41,188 bases of DNA from an uncultured Bacilli bacterium. Lineage in GTDB: Bacteria > Bacillota_I > Bacilli_A > RF39 > UBA660. The translations under genes and the position numbers were made by a program. The notes beneath the pieces are model-generated. The model searched no databases. It was given only the letters and a program-made list of their open reading frames with translations, and was not told the origin of the DNA. The DNA lies in assembly GCA_934096265.1 (NCBI GenBank), contig CAKOLI010000008.1, positions 1 to 41,188 on the forward strand, in the 5' to 3' direction. The stretch's first letter is position 1. The number at the start of each line of letters is the position of its first letter. Positions 1 to 8,612 of the stretch are shown piece after piece.

Positions 1-1027
1 TATATCTTTCTCCATCATAATCATCAGTAAATCCATTGTATGCTTTATATACTTCATTAGTTTCAGTATCATATACTCTTTCATAACCAAGCGTTGCATC
101 ACTTTGCTTTTGACTCATAATATCAAAAGATGCGTTTCTCTTATTCCATGAATCCATTATTCCATCACTTATCTCGTTACCGATTTCTCTAATTTTATTA
201 AAGTTTTTCATTCCTTCAGTTTGTACTTTATTAAATTCATTAATAAAAGAATCTGTAAATGTAAGTGAGCCAAAAATAGTAGTTAATGTTTCTTCCCAAT
301 CAATAAACTTATCTTTTGGTGTAGTAATCATAATTGTATCATATACATTTAAATAGTACATATCTATTTGTTTACCATAATAAACATGTTCATAAATATA
401 ATAAGGTCCTGGATCAAATACATAAGCCGTAAATATTCCTTCCCCTTCTTTACCATTTGCATCTTTAAATGTTGCTCTTAGTATGTCTCCACCAAAAACA
501 CTTTTTCCTAAATTTTCACTTATTTGAAAATTCTTTATCATTGGTAAAACGACTACATCCGTAGTTTCAGGTTCACACATTTCGGTATACATTTTGAAAA
601 ATCCTTCAGTTGTTTTTTCTTCTATATAAGGTAGTTGAGCCATAGGACTATTTGGCATAGAATTTTGCCAATATTTCTTACTATCTGCAGATTTTGTATA
701 TCCTGATGTCTTTAAATTTAAAAATACCTGATAAATAGAATTATTAGGGTCATATACTCTAATTGCATATTGGTCTTTACTTCCTGCTGTAATGACTTTC
801 CATCCCTTTGGCTTTTTAAGAGTAATATCACCATTACTAAAATCTTCAAATTCTATTTGGCTTGCCTCTGATTTAACTATTTTAATATTTTTATCTGGAT
901 TGTATAGTATTCCTTTACCTTTACTACCACCCTTAGTAAGTAAAATAGTTCCTCCAATAATAACAAGAACAACGACACCAATTACAATAAGAATTTTTTT
1001 GGAAATATTTAATTTTCCAATCTTCAT
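1..1027 (-). CDS. Unknown membrane-anchored extracellular protein, 3' part missing
   Basis: Reading the minus strand from the ATG at 1027 gives an uninterrupted frame of about 342 codons that runs off the left edge of the window, so the C-terminus is missing. An AGGAGG ribosome site lies about nine bases before the ATG. The protein begins with a short basic stretch and one hydrophobic segment (about residues 11-31). A Gly/Lys linker follows, then a large non-membrane region with the feel of an extracytoplasmic domain. Near the window edge it reads GYERVYDTETNEVYKAYNG, a module that I have the impression recurs at the C-terminus of Firmicutes surface proteins but cannot name. It is divergent from the regulator remnant at 1177. 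I do not recognise the family; membrane anchoring is inferred from the single N-terminal segment. Confidence 0.8.
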   Translation of the reverse strand, partial: MKIGKLNISKKILIVIGVVVLVIIGGTILLTKGGSKGKGILYNPDKNIKIVKSEASQIEFEDFSNGDITLKKPKGWKVITAGSKDQYAIRVYDPNNSIYQVFLNLKTSGYTKSADSKKYWQNSMPNSPMAQLPYIEEKTTEGFFKMYTEMCEPETTDVVVLPMIKNFQISENLGKSVFGGDILRATFKDANGKEGEGIFTAYVFDPGPYYIYEHVYYGKQIDMYYLNVYDTIMITTPKDKFIDWEETLTTIFGSLTFTDSFINEFNKVQTEGMKNFNKIREIGNEISDGIMDSWNKRNASFDIMSQKQSDATLGYERVYDTETNEVYKAYNGFTDDYDGERY

Positions 1028-1127
1028 AGAATCGTACTCCTCCTTCCTATTTATTAGTATAAGTTAAAAAATCAAACAAGACAATAGAGTTGCCTTAAAA
1101 ACCAATGTTTTTAATGGAAACATATTT

Positions 1128-1153
1128 TTGCTATTAAAAAAATATAGTATAAT
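1128..1153 (+). promoter_or_regulatory. Putative promoter for the HTH regulator remnant
   Basis: A perfect TATAAT at 1148-1153 lies 24 bases before the ATG at 1177, with AAGGAAG as ribosome site between them. The best -35 candidate, TTGCTA at 1128-1133, is only 14 bases upstream, which is short, so the -35 element is uncertain. It sits in the roughly 150-base divergent intergenic region. Confidence 0.4.
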
Positions 1154-1176
1154 ATCTTTTAAGGAAGTGATAACTT

Positions 1177-2902
1177 ATGAAATTTAATGAAGTTTTAAAC
1201 AGATATTTAGAAGAATTAGACTGCACTGCAAAAAAATTGTCAATCGAATTAGGATTAACTAGATCAGTTATATGTAGATATAGAAGCGGTGAAAGAACGC
1301 CTATAAAAAATAGCTAACAACTTAAAAAGCTAACAACTGCTCTTTTTAAAATTGTCAAAGAAAAAGGAATAAGCAAATATACTCTTAATAAAATAGTAAA
1401 TGACTTTAATAGTACATTTTCAAATGATGACTTTGACTATACTAGTTTTAGTAATAACCTAAACTCTTTAATAACATCACTTAATATAAATACTCATGAA
1501 ATGTCAAAATATATTGTATTTGATGCCTCACATATTTCAAGAATTAGATATGGTAAAGCTAGACCGTCTAATCCAATAGAGTTTTCTAATAAAATATGCA
1601 CTTATATTTTTAACAGATATAAAAGTCCTGATGATATAAATAACCTATCTGCTATTATTGGTTGTAAAAAAAGCGACTTAGCAAATAATAAATTTTTTAA
1701 CACACTATTTGCTTGGTTAACAAGTGAAGCAACTCCAGTTAAAAGCCAAGTATCTGATTTTTTGTATAATCTTGATTCTTTTAATTTAGATGATTATATA
1801 AAAGTAATAAAGTTTGTTAAATTAAAAGTTCCTAGTATTTCTTTTTATAAAGCAAAATCAAGACATTATTACGGACTGGAAGAAATGAAAGAAGGAGAAT
1901 TAAACTTCTTTAAAGCAACTGTTTTGTCAAAGTCAAAAGAAGATATTTTCATGTGTAGTTATATGCCAATGGAAGATATGGCAGAAGATACTAACTTTGG
2001 AAAAAAATGGATGTTTGCAATTGCTATGTGTCTAAAAAAAGGACATCACTTAAATATTATCCACAATGTTGATAGACCTTTTAATAAAATGATGTTAGGA
2101 TTAGAAAGTTGGATACCTATTTATATGACTGGACAAATATCTCCATATTATTTAAAGGATTCAAAAAACAATGTATATAGTCATTTAGACTATGTTTCAG
2201 GAACTGTAGCATTAACTGGAGAATGCATTAAAGGTTATCATAATAAAGGAATGTATTATTTAACAACTAATAAAAATGAAATTAGATACTATAAAGAAAA
2301 AAGTGATTTACTTCTTAAAAAAGCAAAACCACTTATGGAAATCTATAAAGAAAATAACATAAGAGAATATAAATTATTTTTTAAAAAAGATGAAAATATA
2401 ATATGTGATAGAACAAGATATCTTTCTGCTCTACCTTTATTTACAATAACTGATGAACTACTAATTAAAATATTAAAAAGAAGTAAACTTTCTAAAAATG
2501 ATATTGATAAAATAATTAAATATAAGAATGAAGAATTAAAATATATGAATAATGTTTTCAAAAAGAATAAAGTAAACGATTATATTTATGTAATAAAAGA
2601 AAATGAGTTTAAAAATGATACTCCATTACTTTCTCTAAATAATTTGTTCATAGATAAAAAAGAATTATACCTATAAAGAGTATATGGAACATTTGAAACA
2701 AACTAATGAATACACAACAAAAGTAAATAATTATGAAATAAACTATGTAGATAACAAGACATTTAAAAATATAACTATAACATTTATTAAAAATCATTAT
2801 GTAATTATTTCAAAAAGTTCTAATTCAACTATACATTTTGTTATTGAACATCCAAAGTTAGTTGAAGCTATTGAAAATTTTAATCCACTTATAAAGGAAT
2901 AA
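1177..2902 (+). pseudogene. Double-HTH XRE-like transcriptional regulator broken by a stop and a frameshift
   Basis: One ancestral reading frame of about 570 codons is visible. It starts at ATG 1177 behind AAGGAAG. The first HTH (about residues 15-46, with RSVICRYRSGERTP) is cut by an in-frame TAA at 1315-1317, where GAA would give a sensible residue. The same frame reopens through a second HTH (SHISRIRYGKARP) and a long C-terminal domain to a TAA at 2674-2676. The last 80 or so codons continue in the +1 frame (KNYTYKEYMEHLKQ onward to ITITFIKNHYVIISK and the stop at 2900-2902). The shift falls in the A6 run at 2656-2661. The ATG at 1501 lies in the middle of the second HTH, so a 391-residue product from there is unlikely to be a native protein. 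Family assignment rests on the repeated HTH pattern and is from memory. Confidence 0.8.
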
Positions 2903-2907
2903 ATAAT

Positions 2908-3059
2908 ATGAATAAAAAGAAAAGAAAAGAAAACTTAAATGGAAGAATGTAATAATTATTTTAATGGTTACTGCTCTTATCATAACCTTAATAATATCTA
3001 TATTTAATATAGTTAAATGGAAAATGGATTCTAACAAAACTAACAAAGAAATTTTATGA
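2908..3059 (+). pseudogene. Signal-anchor fragment, frameshifted; possibly sortase B-like N-terminus
   Basis: An ATG at 2908, preceded by AAGGAAT, opens a Lys/Arg-rich start. After a one-base shift within the purine run 2914-2933 it reads KLKWKNVIIILMVTALIITL and on into IFNIVKWKMDSNKTNKE, ending at TGA 3057-3059. In its own frame the ATG stops after 14 codons. A basic start, one membrane helix and a following N-x-x-KW segment resemble the N-terminus of class B sortases of clostridia, but too little remains to be sure. The remainder of the gene is missing: the next bases already belong to a recombinase fragment, which suggests a deletion joined the two. Confidence 0.5.
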
Positions 3060-3433
3060 AGAAATTACAAAATATTAATAAGGAATTACAAGGTAAAAGT
3101 ACATATTTTCAAAAACTATATGAAGATCGTACAAACGGGATACTAAGAAAAAAAGAGTTTTTAATATTAATGAATAAGTATAAATATGATAACGAAAAGT
3201 TAGAAGAACGACAAAAAATAGTGAAGAAAGAAATATCATCTACACTAGCAAAAAAAGAAACAGTAAAAACTAAAAAGAATATCTTTAAAAAGTACAGACA
3301 TATAGAAGAATTATCTATTGAAATTGCCTATAATTTTATTGATAAAATTCTCATAGGAAGCTATGATGAGAAGGCAAATTCAAGGGATATTAAAATAATA
3401 TGGACTTTACCATTTAAAAATATATATAGATGA
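3056..3433 (+). pseudogene. C-terminal fragment of a large serine recombinase
   Basis: The 125 residues match the C-terminal coiled-coil and tail of large serine recombinases (resolvase/TnpX/phage-integrase type). There is a Lys/Glu-rich helix with the pattern LYEDRTNGIL then KKEF, a KKYRHIEELS segment, then EIAYNFIDKILIG and the terminal KIIWTL. Full-length members exceed about 450 residues; the catalytic N-terminal domain with the Ser nucleophile and the zinc-ribbon region are absent. No stop-free frame continues upstream beyond 3044. The fragment is therefore the relic of an integrated mobile element. It ends a few bases from the truncated collagen-like gene on the other strand, which it overlaps. 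Confidence 0.7.
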
Positions 3434-3571
3434 TTTATTACATCGGGCAGTTGGCCCTATTTCTCCAGTATCCCCTTTTGGTCCTTGGATAGTACATCCT
3501 AAGCCTAGGCAGAGTAATTTTTCTCTTATTTTTGCATTTTCTATTAATGTGTTATATTTATCATTTGACAT
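3407..3571 (-). pseudogene. Collagen-like (exosporium-type) protein, N-terminal fragment
   Basis: A minus-strand ATG at 3571 is preceded by AGGAGG with seven-base spacing and encodes 54 residues. A charged start leads to REKLLCLGLGCTIQ and then collagen triplets GPKGDTGEIGPT, after which the frame runs into sequence belonging to the recombinase fragment and stops at 3407-3409. Collagen-like proteins of this design (short Cys-containing N-terminus, then G-x-y repeats) are known from spore surfaces and envelopes of clostridia and bacilli and normally carry many dozens of triplets. The break lies at about 3434-3446. The truncation by a recombinase end suggests that the gene was an integration target. 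Confidence 0.65.
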
Positions 3572-3648
3572 AAAAATACCTCCTATAAATAGTATATGGA
3601 GGCTATTTTATTTCGTATGAGTGTTTGGCATGTTCATTATATATGTAT

Positions 3649-4345
3649 TTATTCTTTTATATTTTTATTTATATATCTTGCGTATAGTAATGGGATTAAT
3701 ATTAATAGGATAGAAGATATATAAAATGATGTTTTGTTTTCAACATTAAATATCGAAAGGGAATTTATTAGTATATGGTTTATTATACATGGAATAAGGG
3801 ATTTACTTTTGTAAAATATAATAACGAATAAATATCCTAAGGATATTGCATAACATATTTGGATTAATGTAGGTATTAAGGTAGAACCGTTAAGTAGGTT
3901 TATGATGTGTCCTATACCGAATGTACTGAGCTTACTATTATGGCATTTTTAACGTTTTTCTTAGCCATCATTTTAAATAGGAAACCTCTAAAAATTATTT
4001 CATCTATGAAGCCAGCGTTAATCATGGTTAGGATATGAAATATTATTTCGTCTTTGAAATTGGTTATATTGATACCTCCCCATAAATTAACTGAGGATAT
4101 AATTAGTAATGGGATAAAATATAGGTATTTTTTTATGTTTGTTACTTTAGTTATTCCGTAGTAAGTCGTTTTCTTTAGAATTATCATTAAAGTTATTAAG
4201 AGTATTGAAAATATAGTATTTATAATTGTACTTCTATAAACATTTATACCAAAATTTTGGATACAGTATAAGTTTAATGATACATATAGTACTATTAATA
4301 ATATGCAAAATAGTGTTTCGAGTTTTTCAAATAATGTTTTCGTAA
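3649..4345 (-). pseudogene. CPBP intramembrane metalloprotease, frameshifted and lacking a start
   Basis: Minus-strand reading from about 4345 gives a multi-membrane protein with the CPBP motif 1 in the form DEIIFRGFLF, then VKNAIIVSSVH. At about 3915-3925 one T appears to be missing: the current frame ends TCG GTA TAG, whereas adding a T gives HFGIGHIINLLNG and continues through two more membrane segments to a stop at 3649-3651. At the other end the frame opens directly after TAA with no ATG until 4187, which is inside the protein, and no ribosome site is seen. CPBP (Abi) proteases act in CAAX-like processing and bacteriocin self-immunity. This copy is dead as read, though a single sequencing error could explain the frameshift. 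Confidence 0.7.
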
Positions 4346-4432
4346 GTATTCTTAATTATTATTAGATTGTGTGTTTATTTGTTTTGTAAACGAGTTAACA
4401 TTTAAAATAGTGTTTGAGATGAAATTGTTATT

Positions 4433-5485
4433 TTATTTTTCATCTTTTTCCTCCTCTGTAGCAGATTCTAAAAATTCTATCACTCCGTCTGCTACATTTA
4501 TTCTAACTTTTATACCAATTGGTAAAACACACATAGGTGCAGTATGCCCAAAATTATAATTATAACCAATAAACAATTCTTTCAAGTTTAATTCATTTTG
4601 TATTACATCTAAATATGCATTTTTGTATTCTTCATAATATGTCTCATCAACTGGTTTTCCTATTATTATTCCTTTTATTTGTTTCAAAACTTTTACCATT
4701 AAAGGATTTCTTAAAATTTGTGATATAAAACTTGGATTTGGTTTATCCTCACTAGTTTCTAAAAACAAAATTTTATTTTTCCAGTTACTTTTAGGCCAAA
4801 TTTCAGAACCAATAAACATATGAAAAGTATCTATACATCCCCCAATTAATACACCTTCTATATTTTCTTTTCCTTGCAATATTTCGATGTTTTTAGTTTC
4901 TTCTGTCATTTTTCTTTGAATATTATTGTTTTCAGGATCCGTCCAAGTCAATAACTGTGATGTCCAATATTTTGATGGAGTAATTTTATATCCTGCACTA
5001 TCTTCAAAAAGTGTTTTTAAAATTGAATTTTTTGTATAATCATGCATCTTAACATTTTCTGCAAATTCAGCCATAATACTTGGCCCATAATATGAAATAA
5101 TTCCTGCTTTATATAGCATAAAATGATTAATTGTAGTATCAGAATATCCCATAAATATTTTAGGATTATTTTTTAATACCTCAAAATCTATATGTGGTAA
5201 AAGTCTGATTGTATCGTCTCCACCTAAATTGCAAAATACAGCCTTTATATCTTTATCTTTAAAAGCGTCCATTAAATCCTTTGCTCTAAGTTCTGGATGT
5301 AAATAGATTTTAGAGATTCCAATTAAAGCATTTGGCATTGTAATTACTTTAAGTTCAAATTCTTCCTCAAGCCTTTTTTTCCCAAGTTCATATCTATGTG
5401 AAAATGCTTTATCACCCGCAATTCCACTTGATAAACTTACAATCGCAACCTTATCGCCTTTTTTTAATCTTTTTGGTTTCTTCAT
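4433..5485 (-). CDS. S66 family serine peptidase (LD-carboxypeptidase/MccF-like)
   Basis: The 350-residue protein has the length and layout of the S66 family, cytoplasmic Ser-Glu-His enzymes that cleave L,D-peptides of recycled murein (LdcA) or detoxify microcin C-type nucleotide-peptides (MccF). The predicted nucleophile is Ser115 in GYSDTT, with Glu243 in FLETSED and His314 in FGHTAP. The nearby NLGGDDTIRLLPHID and GGCIDTF motifs also fit the MccF-like branch. No signal peptide or membrane segment is present. The start at 5485 has AAGGAG six bases upstream. It overlaps the preceding small ORF by 35 bases and follows a Nudix gene in the same direction. Whether it serves peptide-antibiotic immunity or murein recycling cannot be told here; the accessory setting favours immunity. 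Confidence 0.9.
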   Translation of the reverse strand: MKKPKRLKKGDKVAIVSLSSGIAGDKAFSHRYELGKKRLEEEFELKVITMPNALIGISKIYLHPELRAKDLMDAFKDKDIKAVFCNLGGDDTIRLLPHIDFEVLKNNPKIFMGYSDTTINHFMLYKAGIISYYGPSIMAEFAENVKMHDYTKNSILKTLFEDSAGYKITPSKYWTSQLLTWTDPENNNIQRKMTEETKNIEILQGKENIEGVLIGGCIDTFHMFIGSEIWPKSNWKNKILFLETSEDKPNPSFISQILRNPLMVKVLKQIKGIIIGKPVDETYYEEYKNAYLDVIQNELNLKELFIGYNYNFGHTAPMCVLPIGIKVRINVADGVIEFLESATEEEKDEK

Positions 5486-5657
5486 CTTTTTTCTCCTTAT
5501 CCCTTATGAATTTTAACGCTTCTATTTCTATATAAGAAATATTTTTTTTGTATCCCGTTAAATTATAAATGTTTTTAGTTTCCTCATACGTATTAACTAA
5601 TTTTTCAATATTTTTAGAAAAACTAATATTGTATAAATATTCTTTTTGTTTTTTCAT
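5451..5657 (-). CDS. Small unknown ORF between the Nudix and S66 genes
   Basis: A 68-codon frame from ATG 5657 encodes a Lys/Glu-rich soluble polypeptide (NISFSKNIEKLVNTYEETK and a basic tail). The ribosome site is poor. The 3' end runs 35 bases into the S66 gene, so the last residues are dictated by that gene's ribosome site and start. Immediately upstream a separate 20-codon frame begins at ATG 5719 (MKFEEKIHNTDNLSIKDIRY) and ends with TGATG across the start of this one, so the two may be halves of one gene broken by a frameshift. I recognise no family. It may be a real small gene, a remnant or a non-coding frame. Confidence 0.35.
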   Translation of the reverse strand: MKKQKEYLYNISFSKNIEKLVNTYEETKNIYNLTGYKKNISYIEIEALKFIRDKEKKDEETKKIKKRR

Positions 5658-5720
5658 CAATATCTTATATCTTTAATACTTAAATTATCGGTATTATGTA
5701 TTTTTTCTTCAAATTTCATT

Positions 5721-6239
5721 TTAATCTTCACTCTGATGTAAATATTCTGTTATAGCCATTATCATATCTGGTGCTATAACTTTATTTTTTTCGTTTTTTG
5801 AAATGTTATTTTCAATAACACTTATTGATTCGCTCAAAGGAATAGCTTCAATTTTAAAATTACCTTGTTTTTCATGTTCAGTATATTTTACCTTACTCAT
5901 GTTGGGATTTTTACTAGTTTCAATTAAATAATAATATTTTTCAGATTTTCTATTTTTACCAATCGATGGCCAATCTTTATTTAAATAAGTAACTTTCATA
6001 AAAGGTCTTTTTATTTCATTATCATCAATCTCTATGCCGGTTTCTTCAAAAACTTCACGCTTTAAGCATTCTTCAAAAGTTTCATTTTCCTCTAAATGAC
6101 CACCTGGAAATTGATATATATTATTCTCATTTCCTAAAATTATGTTTTTATTATTAATTATTAGTGCTTTAGTTCTTATAACGACTTCTGTTATATCTTC
6201 ATCCTTTAAATAATCATAATTATATATTGTTTCTTTCAT
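5721..6239 (-). CDS. Nudix hydrolase
   Basis: A 172-residue soluble protein with a complete Nudix box at residues 47-69: GHLEENE, seven residues, then REVFEETGI. The Glu residues bind the divalent metals used to hydrolyse a nucleoside diphosphate linked to another moiety. The substrate cannot be read from the motif. The start at 6239 has GAGGTGG about eight bases upstream. It leads a small minus-strand cluster with the doubtful small ORF and the S66 peptidase, perhaps one transcript. No terminator is seen right after it. Confidence 0.9.
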   Translation of the reverse strand: MKETIYNYDYLKDEDITEVVIRTKALIINNKNIILGNENNIYQFPGGHLEENETFEECLKREVFEETGIEIDDNEIKRPFMKVTYLNKDWPSIGKNRKSEKYYYLIETSKNPNMSKVKYTEHEKQGNFKIEAIPLSESISVIENNISKNEKNKVIAPDMIMAITEYLHQSED

Positions 6240-6332
6240 TTTACAACCACCTCGTATTAATTATATCATTAAATGTCACTATTTGGAACTTTCATTATAT
6301 CTTCCATTTCTTTTTATGTATTTACTTTATCT

Positions 6333-6368
6333 AAAAAAATACCTAGAACACTAGCTCAAGGTATTTTA
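6333..6368 (-). terminator. Intrinsic terminator after dacF
   Basis: Read on the minus strand, AAATACCT pairs with AGGTATTT (inner GAGC with GTTC, one wobble) and the 3' arm runs into seven T. It lies 17 bases past the dacF stop and ends the envelope operon. Confidence 0.8.
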
Positions 6369-6384
6369 AATTATTTTTATATAG

Positions 6385-7533
6385 TTATATACTGTTACCT
6401 ATTAGCATTGATTTTATGTTTCTTAGGTAGGCTTTAAAGATGTTTACTTTTTTAATGTCGTTAGGTATAGTTATTTCTATTTCTTCTAATATTTTATCGT
6501 TTTCTATTACTTTTAATTTACCTACTATATCACCTTTTTTTACTGGAGCAGTTACTTTGTATGTCTCTACATCATAGATGACGTTTCTTTTTTCGCTTTG
6601 TTTATTATTTAGGATATTTACATCTTTTACTGGTACTATGTCACTGGTTTCGTTTTCTCCTAGGTTGATTTTGATGGTGCCAACTTTTTTGTCTTTGCTA
6701 AGCATTTTTTCTATACTATACATATTGAATGAATAGTTTAGCATATCAGTTGTTTCTTTGTTTCTGGTGGTTGATTCTGGTTCTCCCATTACGACTGTGA
6801 TTACTCTCATATTAGACTTTGATGCTGTCGCAGTTAGGCAATATCCCGCTTCTTTGGTATACCCTGTTTTAAGTCCATCTACTCCTTGGTAGAATCTTAC
6901 CAGTTTATTGGTATTAACAAGCCAAAACTCTCTTTTGGTCCCTTTTCTTAGATAATCTTCATAGATACCAGAGAACTCTAATACTTTAGGATGCTTTACT
7001 AGTTCTAAGGCTATTTTGCTCATATCATAAGCGGATGAATAATGGTTTGCTTCTTCTAAGCCATGAGGATTTTTAAAATTAGTGTTTTTAAGGCCTAATT
7101 CTTTTGCTCTATCGTTCATCATTTTAACGAATGCTTCTTCTGTGCCTGCTACTCTTTCTCCTAAGGCCACGATGGCATCATTACCTGAGGCTACTGCTAC
7201 TCCTTTAAATAAATCACTTATGGTCATCTTTTCGCCTGTTTCTAGTAGTATTTGGCTTCCTCCCATAGATGATGCATTTTCTGATACTGTAACCATTTCA
7301 TCCCACTTCAAATTTCCTTTTTCTACATTTTCTACAACAAGTAACATACCCATCATTTTAGTCATAGATGCTGGTGAGAGTTTTTCGTTTGAGTTTTTTT
7401 CATATAGAATGGTACCAGTTGATGCTTCTACTATTATTGCCGATTTGGCATTTTTGGCTAAATCTACTTCTGTAGCATTTACTAGGCTTGGTAATAATAT
7501 ACTACACATAATTACAAATATTATTTTTTTCAT
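6385..7533 (-). CDS. dacF: D-alanyl-D-alanine carboxypeptidase (DacF/PBP5 type)
   Basis: Penicillin-binding protein of class C type-5 (peptidase S11), which trims the terminal D-Ala from murein pentapeptides outside the cell. Counting from ATG 7533, a signal peptide covers about residues 1-20, SMTK with the nucleophile Ser is at 56-59, SGN at 116-118 and KTG at 222-224. A C-terminal beta domain (to about 355) and an amphipathic tail (FKAYLRNIKSML) for membrane attachment follow. The annotated frame can start at ATG 7548, but GAGGTG sits five bases before 7533 and inside that extension, so 7533 is preferred. It is the last gene of the autolysin/cohesin operon, 75 bases after the InlB-repeat gene. 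Assignment to DacF rather than DacA or DacB paralogues is by overall look only. Confidence 0.92.
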   Translation of the reverse strand: MKKIIFVIMCSILLPSLVNATEVDLAKNAKSAIIVEASTGTILYEKNSNEKLSPASMTKMMGMLLVVENVEKGNLKWDEMVTVSENASSMGGSQILLETGEKMTISDLFKGVAVASGNDAIVALGERVAGTEEAFVKMMNDRAKELGLKNTNFKNPHGLEEANHYSSAYDMSKIALELVKHPKVLEFSGIYEDYLRKGTKREFWLVNTNKLVRFYQGVDGLKTGYTKEAGYCLTATASKSNMRVITVVMGEPESTTRNKETTDMLNYSFNMYSIEKMLSKDKKVGTIKINLGENETSDIVPVKDVNILNNKQSEKRNVIYDVETYKVTAPVKKGDIVGKLKVIENDKILEEIEITIPNDIKKVNIFKAYLRNIKSMLIGNSI

Positions 7534-7608
7534 ATCACACCTCTTCATTAAAAAATATGTAGATATAAAAAGAAAAATACCACTGTGTAATGTATTTTTC
7601 TTATAATG

Positions 7609-8598
7609 TTATTTACTTGTTAAGGCGTATTTAATGTTAGGATTTTTATTTAGTACTATATAATAGGTGCTTCCTTCTGTTAGTTTGCCTACACTAGTAC
7701 TTATGCACTCTCCATCACTACATTTTCTGGATGTAGATATTTGGGATGATTTATCGTTAAATAATTTATAGCCTGTGATTAAGTTTTCTCCATCGTAGGC
7801 ATATAAGTATCTGTTTTCTTTGATGATGTATTTGTATGTAGATTTTAGAATGGTTACATATACTTGTTTGGTAGATTTTACTTCACCACATGTAATATTA
7901 GCAATTATAGGCACTTTTTTATCTTCTACATCCCTTGTTATATTATTTAGATTTATGTTTTCGGTATTAAAGCTTACACTACAACTACCATTTACTAAGG
8001 TAGATATTAGTTTAGGATTGTTTGTAGAAATAGAGAAGTCTTTTAATTCTTCTTTGGCTTTATTCATGTTGATTTCATCTTTAGTTTTGGCTACTTCCCA
8101 ATGAGCCACTAGGGTTATATCACTGGTTACTTCTTTGTTAAAGTCATATTTTACGTTATTTAGTCGCCATTCTATAAATGTATAACCGTTTTTAGTAGGA
8201 GGATTTGGCATATGAGCGGTTTTACCGTGTTCTACTGTTTGGTATGGAACTTCACTACCGTAGTTAGAGTCAAAGGTTACTATGTGTTTAAATACATAAT
8301 CGCTAATTATTTCGTATTTAGCATATAGATTTAGGTTGTTTTTTATCTTTTTACTAAAGTCGTATTTAGTATCTCCATCATACCAACCTATAAAGTTATA
8401 TCCTTCTTTTTTAGGAGATAATGGTTCTAATACAGTGTTATTGGTTTTTACTTTTTTTATTTCTATTATGGTGTTATCATCATTATAGAAGGTTACGTTA
8501 TAATAGGTATTTAGAATGTTATATATAAACATAGATATTCCTATTATAATCATACTGCCTAGTATTATTAGTCCTATTTTTAATAGTTTTTTATCCAT
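7609..8598 (-). CDS. InlB B-repeat (Listeria-Bacteroides repeat) membrane-anchored surface protein
   Basis: A 329-residue protein with one N-terminal membrane segment (about 7-27) and an outside-facing remainder. Two InlB B-repeats (Flg_new type) follow each other: about 34-95, with EGYNFIGWYDGDTKYDFSK, and about 105-168, with NGYTFIEWRLNNVKYDFNK. The C-terminal half (170-329) is an unrecognised beta-rich region with two Cys in RKCSDGECIS. B-repeats are extracellular spacer or adhesive domains. It lies 14 bases after the cohesin-like gene and before dacF, so it probably belongs to the same envelope transcript. There is no sortase motif; anchoring must be by the N-terminal helix. Confidence 0.85.
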   Translation of the reverse strand: MDKKLLKIGLIILGSMIIIGISMFIYNILNTYYNVTFYNDDNTIIEIKKVKTNNTVLEPLSPKKEGYNFIGWYDGDTKYDFSKKIKNNLNLYAKYEIISDYVFKHIVTFDSNYGSEVPYQTVEHGKTAHMPNPPTKNGYTFIEWRLNNVKYDFNKEVTSDITLVAHWEVAKTKDEINMNKAKEELKDFSISTNNPKLISTLVNGSCSVSFNTENINLNNITRDVEDKKVPIIANITCGEVKSTKQVYVTILKSTYKYIIKENRYLYAYDGENLITGYKLFNDKSSQISTSRKCSDGECISTSVGKLTEGSTYYIVLNKNPNIKYALTSK

Positions 8599-8612
8599 AG
8601 TAGTCTCCTTAT

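Noticed and set aside
1315..1317. In-frame TAA as programmed readthrough or recoding
   Set aside because: The gene also has a frameshift near its end and the surroundings are full of broken genes; decay is simpler.
2656..2662. A-rich slippery sequence as programmed -1 frameshifting
   Set aside because: The downstream frame requires a +1 shift, and no downstream structure was evident; a single-base insertion explains it.
7082..7606. Long plus-strand frame opposite dacF
   Set aside because: Antisense shadow of a well-supported gene, with no ribosome site and hydrophobic composition typical of shadows.
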